From: Thalassobius sp. Cn5-15
GTDB lineage: Bacteria; Pseudomonadota; Alphaproteobacteria; Rhodobacterales; Rhodobacteraceae
Direction of reading: 5' to 3'
DNA: 64,000 bases
Assembly (NCBI RefSeq): GCF_022347685.1
Contig: NZ_JAKRGF010000008.1
Span: 62,001-126,000 of the forward strand
The position numbers were made by a program, and so were the translations under genes. The notes beneath the pieces were generated by a model, which ran no database searches, had not been told where the DNA came from, and saw only the letters and a list, made by a program, of their open reading frames with translations. Below, in pieces: positions 44,832 to 54,045 of this stretch; the first letter of the stretch is position 1; each line of letters opens with the position of its first letter.

Positions 44832-44847
44832 TTGAACGACTGTTCAA
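44832..44847. promoter_or_regulatory. TetR-type operator candidate upstream of the thiolase gene
   Basis: TTGAAC-GACT-GTTCAA has perfect 6-bp arms with a 4-bp spacer, 69-84 bp upstream of the thiolase start codon. TetR-family regulators of acyl-CoA metabolism bind comparable sites, but none is encoded in the window. Confidence 0.45.
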
Positions 44848-45000
44848 AACAAAAAACACCTGCAGGCGCGATCCGTAGAAACCACATAAAAATCCTAGCA
44901 AAATATGGCATGCTCCATCGACAATCACAAAATCGCCCCAATTCTCCCCAAAAACAGTCGTAAATCGCAGTCATAGTCAGGTCACTAGCTGATAAGCTTG

Positions 45001-45048
45001 CCTCGATGCCGTGACATCACAGCCCCCACCCAGTGCGCGGCATCGAGG
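45001..45048. repeat. 11-bp inverted repeat in the ggt upstream region
   Basis: CCTCGATGCCG (45001-45011) and CGGCATCGAGG (45038-45048) are perfect arms around a 26-nt loop, ending 63 bp before the ggt start codon. There is no T-run, so it is unlikely to be a terminator. Confidence 0.6.
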
Positions 45049-45111
45049 AACTTTCCCTTTGATATCACGCAGTCCACCCCTAGGTTATTTTGATGAGCAA
45101 GGGATAACGAA

Positions 45112-46686
45112 ATGCGTAATTTTCATCAGCCAGGCCGCTCGGCTGTTTATGCAAGCAATGGGATCTGCGCGACGTCGCACCCGCTGGCGGCACAGGCCGC
45201 CGTCGATATCCTACAACGGGGCGGCAACGCGATGGATGCGGCGATTGCGGGTGCGGTGCTATTGGGGATCTGCGAACCTCAGATGACGGGCATCGGTGGC
45301 GATCTATTTGCACTGTTTTCCCCTGCCGGATCAAATGACATCCTTGCCCTCAACGGATCGGGTCGTGCGCCACAGGCAGCCAGCGCCGGCGCGCTGCGTG
45401 ACCGCGGACTGACCGCTGTACCATTGACCGGACCAGAGGCGGTGACCGTCCCCGGCGCCATAGACGCTTTCTGCACGCTCAGCGCAGATCACGGAAAAAT
45501 GGGACTGGACACACTTCTCGCACCTGCCATTCGCTATGCGGACGAGGGCGTGCCGGTGGCCCCGCGCGTAGCCTTTGACTGGTCCGAAAGTGCCGCAATC
45601 CTGCAGGGGCATGGCCGCCAGCACTACCTGATCAATGGTGAGGTGCCACAGATTGGCCAATGCTTTGCCTCCCCCGCGCAGGCGGAGGTGTTGCGCCGCA
45701 TCGCCCGCGATGGCCGCAGCGCATTCTATGAAGGTGAAGTGGCCGAGGATATGATCGCCTGCCTGCGAGATCGCGGCGGCGTGCATGAGGCGGCGGACTT
45801 TGCCTCCAACCGCTGTGATTACACCGATCCGGTCAGCGGCGATTACAACGGCGTTGATCTGGTCGAACATCCGCCGAACGGTCAGGGCGCTACAGCCAAT
45901 CTGATGCTGAATATCCTCAAGCATTTTGACATTGCGGGAATGGATCCCTTCGGCTCTGCCCGTGCGCATATTGAAGCTGAAGCGGCGAAGTTGGCCTATG
46001 ACGCGCGCAACCGCTTTATCGCGGATGTCGCGATGACTGATATGCTGGACCATATGCTGTCGCCGGACACGGCTGCAAAACTGGCCGCACTCATCGACCC
46101 CAAACGCGCCATGGCGGACCCCGCTGCCCTATCAGAGGCGGTCCATAAGGACACGATTTACATAACGGTGGTAGACCGCGACCGCATGGCGGTGTCGCTG
46201 ATCTATTCAATCTTCCACGGGTTCGGATCCGGCATCGCGTCAGAGAAGTTTGGCATCCTGATGCAAAACCGCGGCGCGGGTTTCACCCTAGAGGAAGGCC
46301 ACCCGAATGAGATGGCAGGTGGCAAGCGCCCGATGCACACCATCATTCCCGGCATGCTGCGCCAGAACGGCAAGGTGTTGATGCCTTTTGGCGTCATGGG
46401 CGGTGCCTATCAGCCGAACGGGCACGCGCGCTTCGTCTCTAACATGGTGGATTTCGGCATGGACCCGCAGGCCGCCATTGATGCCCCGCGCTGTTTTTCC
46501 GACGCTGGTATAATGAAAGTAGAGGATGGCTATAGCGATCAGGTGCGCCAAGAGCTGACCGATCTGGGCCATAAGGTGGAGGTGCCCAGGATCCCCATTG
46601 GCGGCGCGCAGGCGATCCGGATTGAAGATGACCTGCTGATCGGGGCCTCTGACGCGCGCAAAGATGGCTGTGCGCTGGGGTATTAA
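45112..46686 (+). CDS. ggt: Gamma-glutamyltransferase family protein
   Basis: 524 residues from the ATG at 45112 with AAGGGATAAC upstream. Typical motifs: ATSHPLAAQAAVDILQRGGNAMDAAIA, then MTGIGGDLFALF, LVEHPPNGQGATANLML, and the autocleavage site with the nucleophilic Thr in VHKDTIYITVVDRD near residue 348. IFHGFGSGI and GGKRPMHTIIPGML follow. The N-terminal nucleophile hydrolase is expected to split itself into two subunits. There is no signal peptide, so it is probably cytoplasmic, unlike the classical periplasmic enzyme of glutathione breakdown. Substrate may be glutathione or another gamma-glutamyl compound. Confidence 0.92.
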   Translation: MRNFHQPGRSAVYASNGICATSHPLAAQAAVDILQRGGNAMDAAIAGAVLLGICEPQMTGIGGDLFALFSPAGSNDILALNGSGRAPQAASAGALRDRGLTAVPLTGPEAVTVPGAIDAFCTLSADHGKMGLDTLLAPAIRYADEGVPVAPRVAFDWSESAAILQGHGRQHYLINGEVPQIGQCFASPAQAEVLRRIARDGRSAFYEGEVAEDMIACLRDRGGVHEAADFASNRCDYTDPVSGDYNGVDLVEHPPNGQGATANLMLNILKHFDIAGMDPFGSARAHIEAEAAKLAYDARNRFIADVAMTDMLDHMLSPDTAAKLAALIDPKRAMADPAALSEAVHKDTIYITVVDRDRMAVSLIYSIFHGFGSGIASEKFGILMQNRGAGFTLEEGHPNEMAGGKRPMHTIIPGMLRQNGKVLMPFGVMGGAYQPNGHARFVSNMVDFGMDPQAAIDAPRCFSDAGIMKVEDGYSDQVRQELTDLGHKVEVPRIPIGGAQAIRIEDDLLIGASDARKDGCALGY

Positions 46687-46709
46687 CTTCATCACGCATC
46701 ACAAACGAA

Positions 46710-46737
46710 AAGACCTCGGACGTAACTCCGGGGCCTT
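46710..46737. terminator. Terminator-like hairpin between ggt and hspQ
   Basis: AAGACCTCGGA and TCCGGGGCCTT pair with two mismatches/wobbles around a 6-nt loop in the short gap between convergent genes; no long T-run. Confidence 0.5.
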
Positions 46738-46760
46738 ATGTTTTGCGGGCTTTGCAGCGC

Positions 46761-47087
46761 TTAGTTCAGCGAAAAGTGCAACGGGTAATGCCCGTCCTCA
46801 AACGGGCCGAAAAGGTCGGGAATATCCGGATGGCTGACCGGTTCGCCGGAATAGTCCGCAACAAGGTTCTGTTCAGACACATAGGCGACATAATAGCTCT
46901 GCTCGTTTTCAGCGAGCAGATGGTAGAACGGCTGTTCCTTGCGCGGGCGACTATCCTCCGGGATGGAACGATACCATTCCTCGGTATTGTTAAACTCGGG
47001 ATCGACGTCAAAAACCACGCCGCGAAACGGGTGTTTTTTGTGACGGACAACCTGTCCCAAATGATATTTTGCACGTGATCGTAGCAT
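46761..47087 (-). CDS. hspQ: Heat shock protein HspQ (hemimethylated-DNA-binding YccV family)
   Basis: 108 residues from the ATG at 47087 (MLRSRAKYHLGQVVRHKKHPFRG); the open frame upstream is antisense to the AEC carrier gene and not used. Family motifs: YHLGQVVRHKKHPFRGVVFDV, FNNTEEWYRSIP, RKEQPFYHLLAENEQ and YVAYVSEQNLV. In enterobacteria HspQ is a heat-shock protein that influences Lon specificity and DnaA levels. It is divergent from the AEC carrier across 85 bp. Confidence 0.92.
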   Translation of the reverse strand: MLRSRAKYHLGQVVRHKKHPFRGVVFDVDPEFNNTEEWYRSIPEDSRPRKEQPFYHLLAENEQSYYVAYVSEQNLVADYSGEPVSHPDIPDLFGPFEDGHYPLHFSLN

Positions 47088-47172
47088 CAGCTTGCAGCCC
47101 CCATACCTCAGAGATAGACCTTTCCGGGGGGGGTTGTCCATTGCTGGACGCCAAATTGGGAGGAAACAGTCT

Positions 47173-48054
47173 GTGAACCTTGTCCTGACAGTGCTGGAAA
47201 TTACAGCGCCGGTGTTCCTGCTAGCGGCCATCGGATTTATCTGGATCAAGGCGGGGTTGGAGTTTCCGCTGCGCTTTGTCATCCAGCTGGCGATGAACCT
47301 TGCGATCCCTTGTCTGATCTTTACCGCCTTGATGAAAACCCAGATTGAACCGCAGGCACTTGCCGATCTGACGCTGGCGGCCATCGCAGCCTATGGGGCG
47401 ATGACAGTGGCGGGATTCCTATTGGTTAAAGTGGCAAAACTGGACATACAAACCTACCTGCCGCCCGTTATTTTCGGCAACACCGGCAACCTTGGACTGC
47501 CCTTAGCGCTGTTTGCCTTTGGTGAGGTGGGGCTGAGTTACGCGGTGGTGGTCTTTGCTGTCATGGCGGTCTGGTCCTTTACCTTCGGTGTATGGTTGGT
47601 CGCAGGCGAAGGCGCCTTTGGCAAGGTGCTGCGCGAACCCTTGGTGGCAGCGACCCTGCTGGGCGGTTTGTTCCTGTGGCAGGGCTGGGAAACACCAGTG
47701 TTTCTGACCAACACGCTCGACCTGATCGGGCAAATGGCGATTCCGCTGATGCTGATCACGCTGGGCGTTGCCGTGGCACGGCTGTCCCCAGGGCAAATTG
47801 GACAGGCGGCGTGGATTTCAGCGGTGAAATACGTGCTGTGTTTTGGAATCGCTTGGGCAATTGCACAGGCATTCCAGCTGGATCCAGTGGCGGCAGCAGT
47901 GCTGATCATCCAGATCGCCACGCCTGTTGCAGTCTCCTCTTACCTGCTGGCGGAAAAATACGGCGCTGATTCTGGATCTGTCGCAGGTTTGGTGGTTGTG
48001 TCCACCGTGATGTCCATTGTTGCCCTGCCCTTAATGCTGGCCTTGCTGATCTAA
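47173..48054 (+). CDS. AEC (auxin efflux carrier) family transporter
   Basis: 293 residues. The GTG at 47173 is preceded by GGGAGGAAAC, a good Shine-Dalgarno, and places a membrane helix directly at the N-terminus (LVLTVLEITAPVFLLAAIGF). About ten helices are predicted in two halves; NTGNLGLPLALFAFG and ATPVAVSSYLLAEKYGAD are the family's conserved half-helix motifs. AEC carriers transport small carboxylates such as malate or malonate in bacteria; the substrate here is unknown. Confidence 0.9.
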   Translation: MNLVLTVLEITAPVFLLAAIGFIWIKAGLEFPLRFVIQLAMNLAIPCLIFTALMKTQIEPQALADLTLAAIAAYGAMTVAGFLLVKVAKLDIQTYLPPVIFGNTGNLGLPLALFAFGEVGLSYAVVVFAVMAVWSFTFGVWLVAGEGAFGKVLREPLVAATLLGGLFLWQGWETPVFLTNTLDLIGQMAIPLMLITLGVAVARLSPGQIGQAAWISAVKYVLCFGIAWAIAQAFQLDPVAAAVLIIQIATPVAVSSYLLAEKYGADSGSVAGLVVVSTVMSIVALPLMLALLI

Positions 48055-48169
48055 GAGCAGCCCATTCCTGCGACATAAGCGGAATGTGATCCCCAGCCGC
48101 AACTGTGCCGTTTGCAGGCGCCTCAGTTTGCGTTAAGCTGATCCCAAAATAAAAGAGAGCACGAGGCAG

Positions 48170-48754
48170 ATGAGCAGACTCCTTCGTCTAATGGTGCTGA
48201 TGATGGTTTTGGCGTCCTGCGGCGGTGGCAACTACACAGCCCCGCGCAATCTGGACAATGCCTGTTCGATCCTCAGCCAACGACCGAAATTTGGCCGCGC
48301 TTTCCGCGCTGCAGAACGCCGTTGGGGTGTCCCTGTGCACGTGCAGATGGCCACCATCCACCAAGAAAGCAAATTCGTCGGCAACGCCCGCACCCCCTAC
48401 CGCTATGTGCTGGGTGTGATCCCGATGGGGCGCGTCAGTTCCGCCTATGGCTATGGTCAGGCACTGGACGGCACATGGGCCGAATACCAACGCGCCACCC
48501 GCAGTTTTGGTGCACGGCGTGACAACATCTATGACGCCACCGATTTCATGGGCTGGTACATGAACAATTCGCGCGACCGCAACGGCATCGCGCTGAGCAA
48601 CGCCAAACACCAATATCTGGCCTACCACGAAGGCCATACCGGCTATCGCCGCGGCACCTACAAACGGAAGAGCTGGCTGGTCCGCGTTTCCAACAACGTC
48701 GATGCCCGCGCCAAGATGTATCAGGCACAGCTGCGCACCTGTCCACGGCGGTAA
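48170..48754 (+). CDS. Lytic transglycosylase-like SLT lipoprotein
   Basis: 194 residues from the ATG at 48170 with GAGG upstream. It has a lipobox (MVLASCGGG), so it is a predicted lipoprotein. The catalytic Glu is probably in MATIHQESKFVGNA near residue 66. SAYGYGQALDGTWAEYQRAT and WYMNNSRDRNGI are further SLT-like segments. It would cleave the peptidoglycan glycan backbone non-hydrolytically. It shares a bidirectional terminator with lolA. Confidence 0.87.
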   Translation: MSRLLRLMVLMMVLASCGGGNYTAPRNLDNACSILSQRPKFGRAFRAAERRWGVPVHVQMATIHQESKFVGNARTPYRYVLGVIPMGRVSSAYGYGQALDGTWAEYQRATRSFGARRDNIYDATDFMGWYMNNSRDRNGIALSNAKHQYLAYHEGHTGYRRGTYKRKSWLVRVSNNVDARAKMYQAQLRTCPRR

Positions 48755-48788
48755 CACATTCCGCGCGGTCCAAACCGTTCAGAAAACA

Positions 48789-48822
48789 AAAGCCAGACCC
48801 GCATGCCTGCCGGTCTGGCTTT
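48789..48822. terminator. Bidirectional terminator between the SLT gene and lolA
   Basis: AAAGCCAGACC and GGTCTGGCTTT form a perfect stem with an 11-12-nt loop between the two convergent genes; T-rich sequence follows on both strands. Confidence 0.85.
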
Positions 48823-48849
48823 CTCTTTCTGAAAGGGTTCAGTCGTCGT

Positions 48850-49452
48850 TTAGCGACTACGACGTTCCTTCTCTGCGCGGATGCTAAACACACTGTTGCG
48901 CAGCGAAACAGAGCCATCAAGCTCCCCCAGCACAACAGTGGTCGCCGTGCCAACCTCATCGCGCACAACCCATTGGCGCAGCTGCACGGGATTGTCGGTA
49001 AAGACCAGCTCCAGCGTACCGTATTCAGGATGCTCTGGATCCTGCGCCAGAATAGAGGTGGACGTGCCATCGTGAGTATGGCCCACAACCATATTGGCCT
49101 TGGCCAAGTCTATGCTGCGATCAAGGATCAGTTTCAACGGTGTCTTGCTGAGGGGATAGGTTTCTGGCTGCGGGTTGCCGCGTGGGTCAAAAATCGCCAC
49201 CGAGCGCGATTCCGCAAGCACCAGTGTTTCGTCCTGATCATATTCAAACCGGATCTTCCACGGGCGCTTCAGCTGTAGCTGACCGGTCATGATGGTGCCG
49301 TCATCGCTGATCTGAGTGAAGTTCGCCTGCGCGGTCTTCAACCCGTTCAGATACCCAGACAGACGTTCCAGCGGAATTTGATCCGCAAACGCAGGCAGCG
49401 CCGACAGACCAAGGGCAGCAATGGCTGCCAGAGACATAGAAAATCGTTTCAT
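48850..49452 (-). CDS. lolA: Outer-membrane lipoprotein carrier protein LolA
   Basis: 200 residues from the ATG at 49452, with a signal peptide (RFSMSLAAIAALGLSALPAFA). Family motifs: TAQANFTQISDDGTIMTGQLQLKRPWKIRFEYDQD (in pieces), VAIFDPRGNPQPETYPLSKTPL and LELVFTDNPVQLRQWVV. LolA is the periplasmic shuttle that moves mature lipoproteins from LolCDE to the outer membrane. It lies downstream of ftsK, but a terminator hairpin separates the two, so it probably has its own promoter. Confidence 0.93.
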   Translation of the reverse strand: MKRFSMSLAAIAALGLSALPAFADQIPLERLSGYLNGLKTAQANFTQISDDGTIMTGQLQLKRPWKIRFEYDQDETLVLAESRSVAIFDPRGNPQPETYPLSKTPLKLILDRSIDLAKANMVVGHTHDGTSTSILAQDPEHPEYGTLELVFTDNPVQLRQWVVRDEVGTATTVVLGELDGSVSLRNSVFSIRAEKERRSR

Positions 49453-49520
49453 AACAATAAACCTAATCGCTTTCACATCCTGCAACAGGTGGGGATCCCT
49501 CACAAAGATGTCAAATGGCA

Positions 49521-49550
49521 AAAAGCGGCCCATGAATATGGACCGCTTTA
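49521..49550 (-). terminator. Terminator after ftsK
   Basis: AAAAGCGG...CCAT and ATGG...CCGCTTT form a stem of about 11 bp with one mismatch and a 4-nt loop; on the minus strand TTTTTG follows the stem. Confidence 0.75.
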
Positions 49551-49566
49551 CCTATGTTTCACCGTG

Positions 49567-52500
49567 TCAGCCCACTTCGGGAACCAGAACCTCGCGTTTA
49601 CCGACATGGTTAGCGGCAGAGACAACCCCCTCATCTTCCATCTGTTCTACCAATCGGGCGGCTTTATTATAACCAATCGCCAGTTTCCGCTGGATGTAGG
49701 AAGTGGAGCATTTCCGGTCCTTCGCCACAATCGCAACGGCCTGATCATAAAGGGCATCTTCACCGTTGGTATTGCCCCCCAGGCCCAGCACTGCGTCGAT
49801 GTTATCGGCCTTCTCATCCTCTGGTCCATCGACCACACCACCGATGTAATCGGGGGGACCGTAAGATTTCAGATGGTTGACGATTTCCTCGACCTCCTCG
49901 TCACTGACAAAGGGACCGTGGCAACGGGTGATCTTCGCCCCGCCTGCCATATAAAGCATGTCGCCCATGCCCAAGAGCTGTTCCGCGCCCATTTCGCCAA
50001 GGATCGTCCGACTGTCCACTTTTGACGTCACCTGGAAAGAAATTCGGGTGGGGAAGTTCGCTTTAATCGTACCGGTAATCACGTCAACCGACGGACGCTG
50101 CGTAGCCATGATCAGGTGAATACCCGACGCACGCGCCATCTGCGCCAGACGTTGAATGCAGGCTTCGATTTCTTTGCCGGCTACCATCATCAGGTCGGCC
50201 ATCTCATCCACGATGACGACGATGTAGGGCATTTTGACGGGGGTGATTTCCTCCGTCTCGAACACTGGCTCACCCGTCTCATCATCAAATCCGGTCTGTA
50301 CGGTACGGCTGAAGGTTTCGCCTTTGGCCAACGCATCTTCTACGCGGCTGTTATAGCCGTCGATGTTCCGCACACCCATTTTGGACATCTTGCGATAGCG
50401 ATCTTCCATCTCGCCCACGGTCCATTTCAGCGCCACAACCGCCTTTTTCGGATCGGTTACAACCGGCGACAGCAAATGCGGGATGCCATCGTAAACCGAC
50501 AGTTCCAGCATTTTCGGGTCGATCATGATCAGACGGCATTCCTCTGGCGTCAGTTTATACAGCAAGCTGAGGATCATAGTATTGATCGCCACAGATTTAC
50601 CGGACCCAGTGGTCCCTGCAATCAAAAGGTGGGGCATCTTGGACAGGTTGGCAACCACAGGATCACCGCCGATGTCCTTGCCCAGTGCCAGCGGCAGTTT
50701 CTGATTGCCGTCGCCAAAGTCACGCGCCGCAAGGATTTCACGCAGCACCACTTTTTCACGGTTTTCATTGGGCAGTTCAATGCCGATCACGCTGCGGCCG
50801 GGCACGGTGGACACACGCGCTGACAGGGCCGACATAGAGCGTGCGATGTCATCGGCCAAGCCGATCACACGGCTGGCTTTCAGACCGGGCGCGGGTTCCA
50901 ATTCGTACATGGTGACAACGGGGCCAGGGCGCACGCTGACGATCTCACCCTTCACACCATAATCATCCAACACGTTTTCCAACATGCGAGCGTTTTCTTC
51001 CAGCGCCTCGTCACTCAGGTGGTGTCGCTGGATCGCCGCGGGATTAGCCAAGAGGCCGAGCGGCGGCAGCTCATAAGCGGGCGCTTTATCATCAAACTGC
51101 AAGCCCGGCTGCGCCTCCGCCTTTGCACGGGTAGAGGGCTGGATCGGCTTGCGATTGAGTGGCTGCACCACCTTGCGCGGCTCCGGCGTTGGGATCGCGT
51201 GCGGAGCTGCCGGTGAGGGCGAAACCGGCGCTGCAGGCTCTGGCGCGGCCATTTGCGGCGCCGCTTTCACAGGCTGTTCCACCACCTCACCGACGGAGGC
51301 CGCAATTTCAGCAATCGCCGATGGGATTTCCGAAGCGATCGGTGTTTCAACATAGGCGGGCTGCGGCGTCTCTGCCACCGGGGTGGCAGCGGGCGACCTT
51401 ACCGCCCCGGCCGGCATGCCTTCATGCGGGACAGCTTCGGCAAAAATGTTCTGCGGCGCGGGATCGATATGTGGCGCGGCAACAGGCGGCGTCGCAGTTG
51501 AAGGTGTCGTAGGTGCAGACACCGGAGCAGCAAGGGGTGGTTCCACCCGTCCGCCAGCGGTCAGCGGCGGCTCAACCCGCAGGCCATGCGCCTGCTGTGT
51601 CTGAACCTGAGCCACTTGCATCTGCGGCTCGGTGTTCAGAACCAACGGATCTGGCCCGCGACCACGCCCCTTTGTCAGCGGCGCCACGGTTTCCACCTGC
51701 ACCGCGGGATTCGAACGCACCCGCGATTTGATAGCGTCAGAAATTTTGGATTTGATACGGTCTTCGCCCGGCGCCTCAACATCGGGTGCCAGCCCCTGCG
51801 CAACCAGCTCAGGCATAGGCATCTCGACATTTTCCACCGGATCGGCGCGACGGATCAGGGTGGGCATGCGTTTCAACAGGCTGGGTTTCGCTTCAGGCTC
51901 CGGCACGGGTTCAGGCGCATAGTGCTGCGCGGCGACCTGTTCTTCGGTCATGAAGTCGAAGTCACCCTCATCAGTGACCTGCCATTCATCTTCTTCTGCC
52001 TGACGGACCCGCTCTGCACGGCGTTCGGCGCGGTTCGCTTGCATGGTCAACGCAGCGCCCAAGGCCCCTTTGGCCCCGCGGCCCAGCAGTGCCAACAGAA
52101 CTGCATAGGTCAGAACCAGCCCCACCATCAGGAAACGGCCTGCACGCTTCACCTCTGGTAAAGTGAAGCCAAGAACAAAAATCGCCAGCGCAATCATTGC
52201 CGCTGCACTCAGCAGCGACATCAGCTTCAGCGCAAATCCCATAGAAAACGGCACAACGGTCAGCACAAAGCCAAGGATCGCATCACCAAACCGACCACCA
52301 AGGCCATAGCCCATGGTCCAGCCCTCACCGGGCGACAGCGTCGCCGCGTAGACAGAAGCAACGGCAATCAGAATCGGCAAGAATATCAGGCGCCCCAGCG
52401 CCCGATCCAACCCATGGTGCATCATCAGGCGCGCACCCCAAGCCAGAATGGTCAGCGGCAACACCCAAGCGCCATTGCCCAGAATCACCGACAACAACGC

Positions 52501-52719
52501 CGAGATGGACGCCCCCGGTCGACCCAGCCAGTTTTGCACCGGCGCATCCGTGGCCGACAGGAACGACGGATCCTCTGGCACATGTGAATAAATCATCGCC
52601 ACAAAGATCAGCCCGATCAGTATCAATCCGATCCCGATCAATTCCTTGCCGCGCTTTTCCAGTGCGGCCTGCATGTCGCTGCCAAATAGGGGATCGCGTC
52701 CGCGTGCCTGATATGCCAT
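49567..52719 (-). CDS. ftsK: DNA translocase FtsK
   Basis: 1050 residues. Four to five N-terminal membrane helices (about 24-215: [24 protein letters not shown]-type segments) anchor it at the septum. A Pro/Ala-rich linker of about 300 residues follows. The motor domain has a Walker A in [18 protein letters not shown] near residue 700 and Walker B in [13 protein letters not shown]. The C-terminal gamma winged helix ([32 protein letters not shown], in pieces) reads KOPS. It pumps DNA towards dif at division and supports chromosome-dimer resolution. It directly follows the aminotransferase gene (15-bp gap). Confidence 0.98.
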   Translation of the reverse strand: MAYQARGRDPLFGSDMQAALEKRGKELIGIGLILIGLIFVAMIYSHVPEDPSFLSATDAPVQNWLGRPGASISALLSVILGNGAWVLPLTILAWGARLMMHHGLDRALGRLIFLPILIAVASVYAATLSPGEGWTMGYGLGGRFGDAILGFVLTVVPFSMGFALKLMSLLSAAAMIALAIFVLGFTLPEVKRAGRFLMVGLVLTYAVLLALLGRGAKGALGAALTMQANRAERRAERVRQAEEDEWQVTDEGDFDFMTEEQVAAQHYAPEPVPEPEAKPSLLKRMPTLIRRADPVENVEMPMPELVAQGLAPDVEAPGEDRIKSKISDAIKSRVRSNPAVQVETVAPLTKGRGRGPDPLVLNTEPQMQVAQVQTQQAHGLRVEPPLTAGGRVEPPLAAPVSAPTTPSTATPPVAAPHIDPAPQNIFAEAVPHEGMPAGAVRSPAATPVAETPQPAYVETPIASEIPSAIAEIAASVGEVVEQPVKAAPQMAAPEPAAPVSPSPAAPHAIPTPEPRKVVQPLNRKPIQPSTRAKAEAQPGLQFDDKAPAYELPPLGLLANPAAIQRHHLSDEALEENARMLENVLDDYGVKGEIVSVRPGPVVTMYELEPAPGLKASRVIGLADDIARSMSALSARVSTVPGRSVIGIELPNENREKVVLREILAARDFGDGNQKLPLALGKDIGGDPVVANLSKMPHLLIAGTTGSGKSVAINTMILSLLYKLTPEECRLIMIDPKMLELSVYDGIPHLLSPVVTDPKKAVVALKWTVGEMEDRYRKMSKMGVRNIDGYNSRVEDALAKGETFSRTVQTGFDDETGEPVFETEEITPVKMPYIVVIVDEMADLMMVAGKEIEACIQRLAQMARASGIHLIMATQRPSVDVITGTIKANFPTRISFQVTSKVDSRTILGEMGAEQLLGMGDMLYMAGGAKITRCHGPFVSDEEVEEIVNHLKSYGPPDYIGGVVDGPEDEKADNIDAVLGLGGNTNGEDALYDQAVAIVAKDRKCSTSYIQRKLAIGYNKAARLVEQMEDEGVVSAANHVGKREVLVPEVG

Positions 52720-52734
52720 CGCTGCCCTCTTTCC

Positions 52735-53910
52735 TTACTGGTAGAGTGTGTGGCGCAGCGCCGTCAGCGCCTGTTCCACATCGTTGTTGGGGTGGACGAG
52801 TGCCACCCGAATATAACCTTTGCCCGGATTAAAACCGTTCACATCCCGTGCCAGATAGGCACCGGGCAAAACGCGCACCCCGGTTTCTTTCCACAGTTTC
52901 AGCGCCGCCTCTTCGCCGTCCTCAACCGGCAACCACAAGAAGAACCCCGCTTCCGGGCTGAGGTATCCGGGCAGGTCGCCAAGAATGCGATCCGCGATGT
53001 CGAACTTCTGCTGATAGAGCGTGCGGTTTTCCACCACATGCGCCTCGTCCGCCCAAACTTTCGCTGCTGCGGCCTGCAAAGGCAGCGGCAAGGGTGCACC
53101 GGAATAGGCGCGCAACTGGCGGATGCGCTGTATGCTATCAGGCCCACCGGCAACGAATCCGGATCGCAGACCAGGCAGGTTTGAGCGTTTGGACAGCGAA
53201 TGGAAAATCACCACCCGCTCGGGATCTGCGCCCACCTCTTTCGCAACCTGCAAGGCCCCTACGGGAGGTGTGTTTCGGTAAATCTCAGAATAACATTCAT
53301 CCGCGAAGATGCGGAAATCATACTGTTCGGCCAATTTGATCAGCTGCACCCAATAGTCACGGCTGGCTACAGCGCCTTGCGGATTAGCAGGCGAGCAGAT
53401 GTAGGCCGCTGCCACGCGATTCAGCACCTCGGACGGCAGGCTGGTGTAATCAGGCAGATGACCGGTTTCAGCCGTGGCGGGCACCATCATCGGTTCTGCG
53501 CCCACGGAAATCGCGCCGATCATATAAACCTGATAGAAGGGATTCGGCAGCAGGACCACAGGCTGACCGCCGCCCTTCTGTTCCGGCACCAGCGCCATAC
53601 AGGCGTTATAAAGCCCCTCGCGCGTGCCATTCAGCGCCATGATCTGATCATCGCCAAGGCCAACGCCATAGCGCCGCTGCACCCAGTCGCGAATTGCGCC
53701 CAGCAGGTCCGGCGTGCCGTCATTGGCGGGGTATTTACCAAAACCTTCGACGTTTTCAGCAATCACATCCCCAACCCACGCTGGAAACGCGTGTTTGGGT
53801 TCGCCGATCGTCATATGCATCACCGCACCACCCGGCTCATGCACATCAAGCAGAGCACGCAGACGCGGGAATGCATAAGCGGGAAGGTTAGAAAACCGCT
53901 CAGGAAACAT
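52735..53910 (-). CDS. Class I/II PLP-dependent aminotransferase
   Basis: 391 residues from the ATG at 53910, preceded by TTGAGG; a GTG 11 codons upstream (53943) is an alternative. The PLP-binding Lys is in FHSLSKRSNLPGLRSGF, and the fold-type I motifs are MALNGTREGLYNACMAL, PNPFYQVYMIGAI, ICSPANPQGAVASRDYW and DECYSEIYR. The sequence is close to N-succinyldiaminopimelate aminotransferases (DapC-like), which would fit lysine synthesis, but this is family-level evidence. It lies between the amidase and ftsK genes on the same strand. Confidence 0.9.
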   Translation of the reverse strand: MFPERFSNLPAYAFPRLRALLDVHEPGGAVMHMTIGEPKHAFPAWVGDVIAENVEGFGKYPANDGTPDLLGAIRDWVQRRYGVGLGDDQIMALNGTREGLYNACMALVPEQKGGGQPVVLLPNPFYQVYMIGAISVGAEPMMVPATAETGHLPDYTSLPSEVLNRVAAAYICSPANPQGAVASRDYWVQLIKLAEQYDFRIFADECYSEIYRNTPPVGALQVAKEVGADPERVVIFHSLSKRSNLPGLRSGFVAGGPDSIQRIRQLRAYSGAPLPLPLQAAAAKVWADEAHVVENRTLYQQKFDIADRILGDLPGYLSPEAGFFLWLPVEDGEEAALKLWKETGVRVLPGAYLARDVNGFNPGKGYIRVALVHPNNDVEQALTALRHTLYQ

Positions 53911-54045
53911 CAGATTTTGCCTCAATATATCGGGATCATTCACGCCCCGTTTGGTCTGAGACTAGCGAAAATGCCCCGCGCCGTCCAGTTCCCTTACCTG
54001 AACGGGGGGGCTGATGTGACCTTTTTGACGAAGGGACGCGGGCGT

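Larger units (their letters stand above)
44764..45111. promoter_or_regulatory. Divergent intergenic region (348 bp), thiolase / gamma-glutamyltransferase
   Basis: This is the only gap above 300 bp. It contains no convincing ORF. It has a 6-bp-arm palindrome near the thiolase side, an AT-rich middle (44840-44940) and an 11-bp inverted repeat near the ggt side. Both flanking genes presumably have their promoters here. Confidence 0.7.
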
